A model generated the notes under the pieces. It was not told the origin of the DNA. It searched no databases and saw nothing but the letters and a program-made list of their open reading frames with translations. The translations under genes and the position numbers were made by a program. A DNA stretch of 64,000 nt. It comes from QZLE01 sp033852135. GTDB lineage: Bacteria > Pseudomonadota > Gammaproteobacteria > QZLD01. Positions 47,264 through 55,106 of this stretch are shown here, one piece after another (position 1 is the stretch's first letter; every line of letters begins with the position of its first letter). The stretch covers positions 62,001 to 126,000 of the forward strand of contig JAWSVB010000016.1 in the NCBI GenBank assembly GCA_033852135.1, written 5' to 3'.

Positions 47264-47971
47264 ATGCAGTTCGCAAAAAAATTACACATTCCTAAGTTAA
47301 ACAATGACTCTATCCGAGAGGAATTACGCGGGGTACTTCTTGAAAAATCATCTGTACTAATGCAGAACAATAAAAATTTAGCTGATGGATTGCTTGGATG
47401 CATCGGCGTAATGGTCGGAGCAGATGGAGAGCTGTGCAATATAATTGCCCGTCAAATTAGAAGAAACTTCCATAAATCATGGGCACAACTTTCTGCAGAA
47501 GAGTGGATGATGTTTGATGAATTACAGCCATCATCATCTAAATATCTACGCGATATTATTAAGGTAAATTTAAAGCATAAATTTGCTAAGTTTTTTGTAG
47601 TTCAGGATAACTTTTATTCGCCTATTAAGAACAATTTTCTATGTCACGTAATAGATACTCTATGTGGCGCTGTAGGTAGTATAGAGACCAGATTTGGTGG
47701 TGATACTCCTTTGATTGAAACCATAAGTTGTATTAAAAATGGTGATATTCGTGAAGCGGTAAACCAGTTATTACTTGCGTACGATCTATATGGAGAGGTT
47801 TTAGAAACAGAGTGTTGCAAAGAGCAGCTTATTGATGAAATTGATTATCAAATCAAGGCAACAGATGAACTGCAGCAGCACGAATCAGTTTTCGCACAGG
47901 GAGCCTCAGTGCGATATAGGAAGACCTTGAAGGATCTTAGGTCAAGACTTGAAGTCTTGCAGGGAAATTAA
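47264..47971 (+). CDS. Hypothetical protein
   Basis: 235 residues, mostly helical, with no signal peptide or membrane helix. Segments such as LADGLLGCIGVMVGADGEL and LLEAYDLYGEV-like LLLAYDLYGEVLETECC are regular helices; C-terminal RKTLKDLRSRLEVL is a short coiled coil. No family recognised. It begins 21 bases after the YaaW-like gene and ends 49 bases before a terminator, so the two form an operon. Confidence 0.65.
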   Translation: MQFAKKLHIPKLNNDSIREELRGVLLEKSSVLMQNNKNLADGLLGCIGVMVGADGELCNIIARQIRRNFHKSWAQLSAEEWMMFDELQPSSSKYLRDIIKVNLKHKFAKFFVVQDNFYSPIKNNFLCHVIDTLCGAVGSIETRFGGDTPLIETISCIKNGDIREAVNQLLLAYDLYGEVLETECCKEQLIDEIDYQIKATDELQQHESVFAQGASVRYRKTLKDLRSRLEVLQGN

Positions 47972-48020
47972 CCCGACTTAGTTTCGCATAATATGTGAAA
48001 TTCCAATCGGGGCTACATAA

Positions 48021-48062
48021 AACGGCCTGCCCTATCTCAAATTGAGGTTAGTGCAGGCCGTT
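48021..48062. terminator. Bidirectional terminator
   Basis: AACGGCCTGC and GCAGGCCGTT form a perfect 10-bp stem, extended inward by CTAT-CTCAA / TTGAG-GTTAG pairs. A T-tract TTAATTATTT follows on the plus strand and TTTTATGT follows on the minus strand, so it can stop both the plus operon and the convergent ccdA-like gene. Confidence 0.8.
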
Positions 48063-48088
48063 AATTATTTATAATAAAAAAATTACTT

Positions 48089-48736
48089 TTAAAACGTAAA
48101 ATCAACTAGCCCATTGGTGAAGATATAGATTCCAAATACAATCAATATCGCACCACTTATACTGCTAACGACGACTGGATGCTTATTTATCACTTGAACC
48201 TTTTGCCGGAAGAACTGGGTTGAATACCCTGCTACCAAAATCGGAATTGAAAAACCAAGCGCATATATAGCCAGCAAAACTATCCCATAGTATAAGCTCC
48301 CCTCTGCTGCTACTTTTGCAAATACACTGGATAGTGTTGGTCCAACGCATGGAATCCAAATCAACCCTAAGGACAGCCCGAGAAAAAAACCAGAAAAGTA
48401 TCCAGAGTTTTTAGTTTGTATATTGGATAAAAACCCCAGCTTTTTAAATGGGTTTACCCCAATAATCATTAGTAGGCCAAATACTGTAATTACAACACCT
48501 GAGGCTTGTTCTAAAAAAACAGTATTCCCCATCAAAAGATGGAAAAAAGCACTGCTAATCACACCCATGATGATAAAACTGATAGATAAACCGGCAACTA
48601 TTAGGAGTGGACGGTGTTTACTATCTTCACCTGTTCCTGTCGCTATTATTGGCAGAACTGGCAGCACACATGGGGAGGCAACGCTTACCGTTCCGGCACC
48701 AAATGCAAACAGAAGATCGACTATTTGAACACCCAT
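48089..48736 (-). CDS. ccdA: CcdA/DsbD-type membrane thiol transporter
   Basis: 215 residues with six membrane helices and the CcdA (DsbD_2) pattern: LLFAFGAGTVSVASPCVLPVLPII (Cys in SPCVLPV) and GLIWIPCVGPTLSSVFA (Cys in PCVGP). These two cysteines carry electrons across the inner membrane to periplasmic thiol proteins. The adjacent secreted thioredoxin-like gene 16 bases upstream on the same strand is the likely partner. Confidence 0.9.
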   Translation of the reverse strand: MGVQIVDLLFAFGAGTVSVASPCVLPVLPIIATGTGEDSKHRPLLIVAGLSISFIIMGVISSAFFHLLMGNTVFLEQASGVVITVFGLLMIIGVNPFKKLGFLSNIQTKNSGYFSGFFLGLSLGLIWIPCVGPTLSSVFAKVAAEGSLYYGIVLLAIYALGFSIPILVAGYSTQFFRQKVQVINKHPVVVSSISGAILIVFGIYIFTNGLVDFTF

Positions 48737-48751
48737 TTTACTTAATACCCC

Positions 48752-49204
48752 TTACAAGGATTTAAGAGCAGTTAGGATCTCATCTTTGCTTCTTATACCT
48801 GGAGGGAATGATTTTGATATATCCCCATTTGCATCAAGAAGTATTAAAGATGGCAGTCTGCGCACACCATAGCGATTAAAGGTAAATCTACTCATGGCAT
48901 CAGTGGTAGCTATATAGTTAACATCTGCCATACCTGAAATTGCAGGCATACTCTGTTTGATAATTTTATCTTGCTGCTGGCATGGGTACCCGTTTGGATT
49001 TAAGAAAAATAGCAGTGTACCTTTGTTTTGTTTAACTTCACTACTTGCTGCCTGCACAACTTTTTCATTTTCTTTTTTCAGCTGTATCTCTTTAGTTGCA
49101 TCTGTTTTAGCTGCTTTTGCTGTTGAATTTACACCATCTTGGGCAAATAGAGTCGTTGCTGTTGAGGCCATAAATAGTATGGCTATAATTTTTAAAGCTT
49201 TCAT
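48752..49204 (-). CDS. Periplasmic thioredoxin-fold protein
   Basis: 150 residues. Signal peptide ending LFAQ. A thioredoxin-like core follows: LLFFLNPNGYPCQQQDKII, where the usual CxxC appears as a single cysteine (GYPCQ), then RYGVRRLPSLILLDANG with the cis-Pro (RLPS). One-cysteine forms are known in this group, some of which handle metal or thiol transfer. It is followed at once by the ccdA-like gene, which could keep it reduced. Confidence 0.8.
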   Translation of the reverse strand: MKALKIIAILFMASTATTLFAQDGVNSTAKAAKTDATKEIQLKKENEKVVQAASSEVKQNKGTLLFFLNPNGYPCQQQDKIIKQSMPAISGMADVNYIATTDAMSRFTFNRYGVRRLPSLILLDANGDISKSFPPGIRSKDEILTALKSL

Positions 49205-49362
49205 TAGTTTCCTTTTTTAGTTTTATCGAGATATTTTTATACAGATTACTTTGTGTAACAATATCACTTATTGCTTTTGATTTCTATAGTAGTTTGGTGG
49301 GTTAGTAGTTAAAGCCTCGATTATGAAAATATAAACCGTCAACTAAATACGTATACTTGGGG

Positions 49363-50199
49363 TTATAGATCTATTTCCATACCTGCAAAGCCTGGAGTTA
49401 CTAGCGACCCAAGTTCTCTTTTTAGTCTGTTTACTACATCAATCCCGGTACAGTGGCATGGTATTATTTTTTTAACGTTATGTTTTCTGAATGACTCTAT
49501 GGTGTGCTTTACCCTTTGATCTGAAGCAGCATTAAGATGCAGTCCACCAATAACCATATGGATATTTTCATCAAAAAGTTGGCTGACATAATCAAGGGTG
49601 TTGATTATGCCGGAATGACAACAACCAGTTATTACAACCATGCCTAAGCTTGTTTTAATACAAACAGATTGGTCATCAAGAATTAAGTCTTCTGCTGATT
49701 TGTTTGCATCAAGATAGAAAGGCCCACCAGTATCTTCAAACCGATTTACCCGAGGAATCTCACCTGTTGTATAGACATTAGCTGTTATCTCTAAGGGTTC
49801 TTTGGCTAGAAAAACCTGCTCTTTTGGTAGCTGCTCAAGTGCATCCTTTTGCTCACCATTTATAGATATATCCTTTGGCTCTTTTCCAGCATGGATACTA
49901 TAGCGCTGTTTAGCAAAATCAGGATGAGCATAAACCGATAGATAATCCGCACCATCTACAATATCTTTTACTGCTCCAGTATGGTCGTAATGGCCATGAC
50001 TTAATACCAGTTTAGTTATCTGGTTTAGTGAGAGTCCAAGGCGAGATAAATTATCCAAAAATGCCTCACCTTGTCCACTGTCAAAGATAATGGTTTCATT
50101 ACCTGTTGCAATTGATATAGCTAATCCATGCTCTGATCTAAAACCATCTGCAGCTTCATTATCAACAACAATAGTTATCTTTAAACTATCTGTACCCAT
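49363..50199 (-). CDS. Metallo-beta-lactamase-fold hydrolase (DHPS-like group)
   Basis: 278 residues. The metal site is intact: SHGHYDHTG (about residues 65-73), CHSG (in TGCCHSGI, about 188) and a C-terminal CHCTG. The beginning (VVDNEAADGFRSEHGLAISI) is characteristic of the MBL group found next to NifX/MinD clusters and in the archaeal dihydropterin synthase-like group. Substrate unknown. It reads with the ORP-like genes. Confidence 0.85.
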   Translation of the reverse strand: MGTDSLKITIVVDNEAADGFRSEHGLAISIATGNETIIFDSGQGEAFLDNLSRLGLSLNQITKLVLSHGHYDHTGAVKDIVDGADYLSVYAHPDFAKQRYSIHAGKEPKDISINGEQKDALEQLPKEQVFLAKEPLEITANVYTTGEIPRVNRFEDTGGPFYLDANKSAEDLILDDQSVCIKTSLGMVVITGCCHSGIINTLDYVSQLFDENIHMVIGGLHLNAASDQRVKHTIESFRKHNVKKIIPCHCTGIDVVNRLKRELGSLVTPGFAGMEIDL

Positions 50200-50252
50200 T
50201 AATTATTAACCAATATCCTCAATAATATTAAGCAGCAAACTTGTAAGCCATA

Positions 50253-50591
50253 CTAATGGTCACAAGCATTGGCGCCAGATGTTAACGTTTCATCCATCAA
50301 AGATTTAACCAAATTTTCTGGTGTGTTAATTGGTGCACCAACGATAACGTTGATATTTTTAGCCGAGAATAACTCCTGTGCTCTTTGCCCCATTCCACCT
50401 GCTATTATCGTATTAACATCTCTCTCTGCCAACCAGCGAGGAAGAAGCCCTGGTTCATGCGGTGGGGCATCTACCATCTGCTCGTTTATTATGAGTTTGT
50501 TATCTGTATCTACTTCAATTAATGCAAACTGCTTACAGTGTCCAAAGTGGATGCTCAACTGCCCTTCATGTACTGGTATTGCAACTTTCAT
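50253..50591 (-). CDS. NifX/NifB-type small metal-cofactor protein
   Basis: 112 residues of the dinitrogenase iron-molybdenum cofactor family: MKVAIPVHEGQLSIHFGHCKQFALIEVD, then IIAGGMGQRAQELF and GANACDH at the C-terminus (quoted in short parts). The GHC near residue 20 and the C-terminal Cys-Asp-His could bind metal. Such proteins bind iron, molybdenum or mixed clusters, for example the ORP Mo-Cu-S cluster. GGAG lies before the ATG. It sits between the MBL gene and the ATPases. Confidence 0.9.
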   Translation of the reverse strand: MKVAIPVHEGQLSIHFGHCKQFALIEVDTDNKLIINEQMVDAPPHEPGLLPRWLAERDVNTIIAGGMGQRAQELFSAKNINVIVGAPINTPENLVKSLMDETLTSGANACDH

Positions 50592-50619
50592 GTTTATCTC
50601 CTATTTAAAAATCACGTAA

Positions 50620-51504
50620 TTAATTTATCCAGGTTGAAATATGGAACCAAATATCCTCAATCTCTTTACCGGCTTTACATTTTTTATATTCAATTATGCT
50701 TTTTCCTGCTATTTGCGCTTGAGTCATCTCATCTGTCGAGGAGATTTTGCCTACATATTTGGCATCTGATGCAAAGCATATTTTCTTTATTGTTGTGGTG
50801 TTATCTCGGTTTATATCGAAGCGATTAACTACAACAAAAGTCATGATTTTAAAGTGGTTTGTTAGTTCTAAAATTCTCTTTAAGTCATGTATCCCCGATA
50901 CTGTTGGCTCAGTAATTACAACCACACAATCAGAGCCAGTAATAGAGGCTATTACTGGGCAGCCAATTCCCGGTGGTCCATCGACAAGGATAAGGTCAGC
51001 ATTTATTTGTTGCGCTGCTTTCTTGGCCTCCGATCTAACCAAAGTTACTAACCGGCCCGAGTTTTCGGCTGCTATTCCGAGCTTGGCATGTATCATTGGT
51101 CCATGCCTTGTTTTTGATGAATACCATTCTCCGCAGTTTCTGGGGTTAAATTTAACAGCATTGTTTGGGCACAGATATACACATACACCGCACCCTTCAC
51201 ATAATGCTGGGTCGATTGCTAATCCATCGTCAGTTGTTTTTATCGCATTGAATTTACAATGCTGTATGCACCTCTTATGCGAAACTAGGTTACAGCCATT
51301 ACACTCGTAAGGAATTATCTTAGCTAAATTGCCACTTATAAATGGGGTTGTGAGCTGTACTTCCGGCTGAGTAAGGATATGAAGATCTGATGCATCGACA
51401 TCACAATCTGCAAGTACTGCATTGTTTGCAAGAGCTGCAAAAGATGCGGTTAAGCTGGTTTTACCAGTACCACCTTTGCCGCTTAATACTACGATCTCTT
51501 TCAT
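50620..51504 (-). CDS. MinD/Mrp-type P-loop ATPase with two ferredoxin-like clusters
   Basis: 294 residues. Walker A KGGTGKTSLT (residues about 8-17), Walker A' ADCDVDASDLH, and VDGPPGIGCPV as the B/switch region. An inserted segment carries Fe-S ligands: ECNGCNLVSHKRCIQHC (four Cys) and CEGCGVCVYLCPNNAV, a typical 4Fe-4S motif. This twin-ATPase arrangement with the following gene is typical of the ORP-type clusters. It overlaps the preceding gene stop as ATGA. Confidence 0.93.
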   Translation of the reverse strand: MKEIVVLSGKGGTGKTSLTASFAALANNAVLADCDVDASDLHILTQPEVQLTTPFISGNLAKIIPYECNGCNLVSHKRCIQHCKFNAIKTTDDGLAIDPALCEGCGVCVYLCPNNAVKFNPRNCGEWYSSKTRHGPMIHAKLGIAAENSGRLVTLVRSEAKKAAQQINADLILVDGPPGIGCPVIASITGSDCVVVITEPTVSGIHDLKRILELTNHFKIMTFVVVNRFDINRDNTTTIKKICFASDAKYVGKISSTDEMTQAQIAGKSIIEYKKCKAGKEIEDIWFHISTWIN

Positions 51505-52361
51505 AGGTTATAACCATTCTGTGTACATATTTGCTGTAACACACCTTTTAGCCCAGTTTCGATCTCGGGAATTTGTGGCAAAATATTTTTACCGGTTGAG
51601 TACTCTTTGGCTATTTTTGCCACTTGGTTAATTTTGAATAAAACTTCGATTCCCTCTTGTTCACAATACTCTACAACGCCGCTATCTCCGCTATCTGCTT
51701 TGTTTATTAGCACACCAAAAGGCAGTTCAACCGCTTTTAACGTAGCGATTGCAATTTTAAGATCGTGCAGGCCAAATGGTGTTGGTTCAGTTACTAAAAT
51801 CACATAGTCTGCACCGTCTATTGCGGTAATCATTGGACACGATGTTCCAGGAGGACAATCGATAATGTTTAGCTTAAAGGTATCAATCTTATTTTTAACC
51901 GCTCGAATTAATGGGGGAGCCATCGTTTGACCAACATCCAGCTCCCCAGAAACTGTTAGTATTATTTTATAGCTATTGGATAAAACCACCCCGGTTTCTA
52001 TCAACCCAATTTTTTCCTTTTTATATGATATTGCATCGTTAGGACATACAATCTGGCAGCCACCGCAGCTATGACACATCTCGTCCATAACCATAAGGTT
52101 TCCAGCCAAGTTGAGAATTGCATTAAATTGACAAAACTCTTCACATTTACCGCAGTTATTACACTTTGTTAAATCAATTTGTGGCATATCTCTGGAGATA
52201 ACACTATCCCCAACTTTTTCTGGATTAAGAAAAAGTGAGCCATTTGGTTCCTCTACGTCGCAATCAAGGTAAGTGGTATTACCTTCTGCTATTAAAGCAA
52301 GCGCTGTAGCGATAGTTGTTTTGCCTGTACCACCTTTTCCTGATGCTATTGCAATGTTCAA
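51501..52361 (-). CDS. Second MinD/Mrp-type P-loop ATPase with ferredoxin insert
   Basis: 286 residues. Walker A GKGGTGKTTIA (residues about 8-18), DCDVEEPNG, and DCPPGTSCPMI. The insert has CNNCGKCEEFC and CHSCGGCQIVCP, two 4Fe-4S motifs. It is paralogous to the next gene, and the two are probably subunits of one ATPase complex. In Desulfovibrio the pair Orp3/Orp4 belongs to the Orange Protein complex; the similarity in arrangement is the basis for the ORP-like name. Confidence 0.93.
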   Translation of the reverse strand: MNIAIASGKGGTGKTTIATALALIAEGNTTYLDCDVEEPNGSLFLNPEKVGDSVISRDMPQIDLTKCNNCGKCEEFCQFNAILNLAGNLMVMDEMCHSCGGCQIVCPNDAISYKKEKIGLIETGVVLSNSYKIILTVSGELDVGQTMAPPLIRAVKNKIDTFKLNIIDCPPGTSCPMITAIDGADYVILVTEPTPFGLHDLKIAIATLKAVELPFGVLINKADSGDSGVVEYCEQEGIEVLFKINQVAKIAKEYSTGKNILPQIPEIETGLKGVLQQICTQNGYNL

Positions 52362-52400
52362 TTTAAACTCCTGGCTAAATTTGTTCTGCGCTAATTGTTA

Positions 52401-52739
52401 CTACTCTTGCATCAGCTGTAGTTTTCCGGACTTATATGCAGAGATAACATCTTTAACCGCTATCTCTTCGCTGTGTAAAACTTTAATCTTAGAGTCATTA
52501 AGAACCTTAAAAGCCTTTGGGCCGCAATGCCCAGATATCAATACTTGTGCCCCGTTGTCTATTACGGTTTTAGCAGCCTGGATTCCTGCGCCCTGTGCAA
52601 GGTTCAAATTGATACTATTATCCACAGCGTGAAAAGCTTCTTGCTGCAGATCGTAAATGATAAATTTTTGCGCACGACCAAACCTTGGATCTAACTGTGA
52701 ATCAAGATTTTCACCACATGAAGTTATTGCTATTAGCAT
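52401..52739 (-). CDS. NifX/NifB-type small metal-cofactor protein
   Basis: 112 residues from ATG 52739. This start was chosen over an upstream in-frame ATG because GGAG precedes it and the family begins MLIAITSCGENLDSQLDPRFGRAQKF (quoted in short: DPRFGRA). VLISGHCGPKAF is the second family motif. The sequence DPRFGRA and GHCGPKAF are the classical NifX/VnfX-NafY signatures. It overlaps the previous gene by seven bases. Confidence 0.92.
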   Translation of the reverse strand: MLIAITSCGENLDSQLDPRFGRAQKFIIYDLQQEAFHAVDNSINLNLAQGAGIQAAKTVIDNGAQVLISGHCGPKAFKVLNDSKIKVLHSEEIAVKDVISAYKSGKLQLMQE

Positions 52740-53170
52740 TTTGTTCTCCAATTTTTTATGCATCTATTTGTTTGATTGCCATCTTGTTGCTTGCTAGCTG
52801 ATTTCTTAATACCTAAGCGATTACGCTTACGACAAAGCTTTGCTGGCATGAAAAAGCTTTCATCATCTTCTAATGAACCATTTAACCAAGCACAACTAAC
52901 CTTACTTACATCGCCACAGATCGATGGCACTACGCGGATGTTAAGCTCAGTTGCTAATATCAATGCTTGATTTGATATGGCTCCACAAATGATATGGGTA
53001 ATTGCAAATTGCCTAATAATCCCAAACTTGGTATCGAGCGCATCTGCTGCAATATCTATCGACTCTGTCTTTGTATGACCGCCACTATACAACTCATATA
53101 CACATGCAGTTTTTGCTACGTCGAAAACAGGTGAAACTCTTGAGTTACATACTGGTATTAACATTTTCAT
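52733..53170 (-). CDS. NifX-like protein, first gene of the ORP-like operon
   Basis: 145 residues. MKMLIPVCNSRVSPVFDVAKTACVYELY and THIICGAISNQALILA fit the dinitrogenase-cofactor family (key: SPVFDVAK, ICGAIS), with an Arg/Lys-rich and Asn-rich C-terminal tail (KLCRKRNRLGIKKSASK). The tail is longer than in the other NifX-like genes here. AAGGAA precedes the ATG. It is the first gene after the -24/-12 promoter. Confidence 0.8.
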   Translation of the reverse strand: MKMLIPVCNSRVSPVFDVAKTACVYELYSGGHTKTESIDIAADALDTKFGIIRQFAITHIICGAISNQALILATELNIRVVPSICGDVSKVSCAWLNGSLEDDESFFMPAKLCRKRNRLGIKKSASKQQDGNQTNRCIKNWRTKC

Positions 53171-53193
53171 AATCTATTCCTTACCAAATAGAT

Positions 53194-53209
53194 AACAACA
53201 TCCATGCCA
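53194..53209 (-). promoter_or_regulatory. Sigma-54 type -24/-12 promoter
   Basis: On the minus strand TGGCAT, five bases, then TTGTT match the sigma-54 consensus TGGCAC-N5-TTGCW with two mismatches and exact spacing. Transcription would begin near 53183, about 13 bases before the first NifX-like ATG, so the leader is short. The adjacent sigma-54 activator gene supports it. Confidence 0.6.
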
Positions 53210-53306
53210 CGTTTTTATGCAGCAGAAAAATCACTATATATATCTGATTATTGAGAATATTTTATATTTATAATTAACAAGCAAGATATTAGCTGGCGGT
53301 CATTGA

Positions 53307-53355
53307 TTGCATAACTGCAACCATTAATTGCAATCATTTGATGCAATGCTGCAAT
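53307..53355. promoter_or_regulatory. Cluster of TGCAA half-sites, likely activator binding region
   Basis: TTGCA-TAAC-TGCAA is a perfect inverted repeat (53307-53320). Further TTGCAA (53328-53333), TGCAAT (53342-53347) and TGCAAT (53350-53355) follow. They lie about 100-150 bases upstream of the -24/-12 element, the usual place for a sigma-54 activator. Confidence 0.5.
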
Positions 53356-53429
53356 GGATAGTTGATTGAAAAAATTTTATGGGAATGGGAAAAGTAGAAG
53401 CGTGAAAGCATAAGGTAAATAGAAATAAA

Positions 53430-54794
53430 CTAAGGGGCAATACCGTATTTAATCATCTTTCTATAAAGGGTTGTTTTATGTATCCCCAGGCTTTTAGCTG
53501 TTTTTATACGGCTATAGTTATTAGCTTGTAGAGCTTGAACAATCACTGCTCTTTCATTTAATTCGACAGTGGATTTAATACTGGAGTTTTGCGCAACGTC
53601 ATCGTTTGATTTTTGCTTATCTACAGATGCAAGCAAAGCAGCAGGAAGCTGAGCTTTAGTCAATTCATGCGTAGTAGACAGCACGATTGCGCGCTCGATT
53701 ATGTTTTCCAGCTCTCTGATATTTCCCTGCCAGTCATAATCGAGCAAAATTGAATACACTTCAGGAGATATGGTTTTGATTTTCTTATTTTGAAGTCGAT
53801 TATATTTTTTTAGAAAGTGGTCGATAAGGTACGGAATATCCTCTTTTCTATCGCGTAACGGCGGCACTTCAAGGGAGATTACGTTAATTCTATAAAACAG
53901 ATCTTGCCTGAATTGCCCATTAGCAACCATAGCACCAAGATCTCGGTGAGTTGCAGCAATAATCCGTGCCTTTGATTTTTCTGTCTTCGTTGAGCCCAGC
54001 GGTTCATAGGTCCCCTCTTGTAAAACCCTTAATAGTCTTACCTGCATAGCAGGGCTAATCTCACCTATCTCATCTAGAAACAAAGTCCCTTTACCAGCCA
54101 GTGAGAACCTACCTGACTTATTGCTATAAGCACCTGTAAAAGCACCTTTTTTATACCCAAAAAGTTCAGATTCAAGTAAGGTATCTGGCAAAGCTCCACA
54201 GTTGATTGCCATAAAAGGCTCAGATGAATTAAGGCTATTTTCATGGATAGATCTAGCTAATAGCTCTTTTCCTGTACCGGTTTCGCCTGTAATTAAAACC
54301 GTACTTGGGCTTACTGAAACCGCCTTTGCAGTATCAATTAAACCAGACATTATTGGGCTATGAGTTATAAAACGACCAAAGCTGTAGGAGTCTTTTAGCT
54401 CTGACTTTAAGCTTTCAACCTCGCTAAGATCCCTAAAGGTCTCTGCCCCGCCGATTATATCACCATCACTATTGCGCAAAACTGCGGTTGAAAGACTGAT
54501 TGGCACTTTATTGCCCGCTGAATTAATTATGTATCCTGTTTTATCAATAATTGGCTTTTTTGATTTGAAGGTTTTTTGTAAGGCGCAGGATGATTCACAC
54601 ATGTCCGAGCAGAAGACTTCAGAACAAAGCCTGCCGATTGCATGATCTTTAGGTATCCCAGTGATGGCAACGGCTGCACGATTAAAAGAGGTAATTCTCC
54701 ACTCTTCATCAACTGTAAAAACACCCTCAGAGATACTCTCCAGAATCGCTCCGGTAAATGTATCCAGATCATGTGCTAAATCGAAATTTTTCAA
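53430..54794 (-). CDS. Sigma-54-dependent activator with cysteine-rich PAS domain
   Basis: 454 residues. A PAS domain at about 10-125 carries four cysteines at 57, 62, 66 and 70 (GRLCSEVFCSDMCESSC). The AAA+ domain follows: GETGTGKELLARSIHE (about 169-185), ESELFGYKKGAFTGA (sigma-54 contact loop GAFTGA), GTLFLDEIGE and FYRINV. A Fis-type HTH closes the protein (KTAKSLGIHKTTLYRKM). It would drive sigma-54 RNA polymerase at the NifX-first operon 260 bases downstream. The Cys pattern suggests a metal, Fe-S or redox sensor. In Desulfovibrio an activator of this kind controls the orp operons. Confidence 0.93.
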   Translation of the reverse strand: MKNFDLAHDLDTFTGAILESISEGVFTVDEEWRITSFNRAAVAITGIPKDHAIGRLCSEVFCSDMCESSCALQKTFKSKKPIIDKTGYIINSAGNKVPISLSTAVLRNSDGDIIGGAETFRDLSEVESLKSELKDSYSFGRFITHSPIMSGLIDTAKAVSVSPSTVLITGETGTGKELLARSIHENSLNSSEPFMAINCGALPDTLLESELFGYKKGAFTGAYSNKSGRFSLAGKGTLFLDEIGEISPAMQVRLLRVLQEGTYEPLGSTKTEKSKARIIAATHRDLGAMVANGQFRQDLFYRINVISLEVPPLRDRKEDIPYLIDHFLKKYNRLQNKKIKTISPEVYSILLDYDWQGNIRELENIIERAIVLSTTHELTKAQLPAALLASVDKQKSNDDVAQNSSIKSTVELNERAVIVQALQANNYSRIKTAKSLGIHKTTLYRKMIKYGIAP

Positions 54795-54897
54795 GACAAT
54801 GCCTTAAATTGAAATAATATCACATATCATTTAATGATAATTAGCCTGCATTTACAAGCTTCAACTATTATATTCATGTCGCTACATAATCCAGGCA

Positions 54898-54926
54898 TTA
54901 AAAAAGGCGGTTCGAAAACCGCCTTT
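54898..54926 (-). terminator. Rho-independent terminator downstream of ppsA
   Basis: AAAGGCGGTT and AACCGCCTTT pair perfectly around the loop CGAA. Six T follow on the minus strand. It lies about 160 bases after the ppsA stop, with the REP-like elements in between. Confidence 0.85.
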
Positions 54927-54947
54927 AAGCTTACTGACAAAGCTACT

Positions 54948-55032
54948 TCGTCATTCCGTACAGCGCGTAGCGCGTGATACGGAATCCATAGGGTATTGAT
55001 TTTTCTGGATACCGGCCTTCGCCGGTATGACG
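54948..55032. repeat. REP-like palindromes, including copy 2 of the cas1-side element
   Basis: 55000-55032 is identical over 33 bases to 39061-39093 (hairpin ATACCGGC-CTTC-GCCGGTAT). Just before it, 54953-54985 holds another imperfect palindrome with arms ATTCCGTA and TACGGAAT and inner GCGC pairs. Both lie between the ppsA stop and its terminator. Confidence 0.75.
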
Positions 55033-55052
55033 ATGTTTTGCTTTTTTATTCA

Positions 55053-55106
55053 GCTTCTTGATTTGCCTAAGCTTCTTGATTTGCCTAAGCTTCTTGATTC
55101 GCCAAG
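55053..55106. repeat. 18-bp tandem triplication across the ppsA stop codon
   Basis: Copies at 55053-55070 and 55071-55088 are identical (GCTTCTTGATTTGCCTAA); 55089-55106 differs at three positions. On the coding strand each copy encodes ANQEA and the first two are followed by TAG. The last copy on the coding side reads ANQEAE then TAA. Confidence 0.9.
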
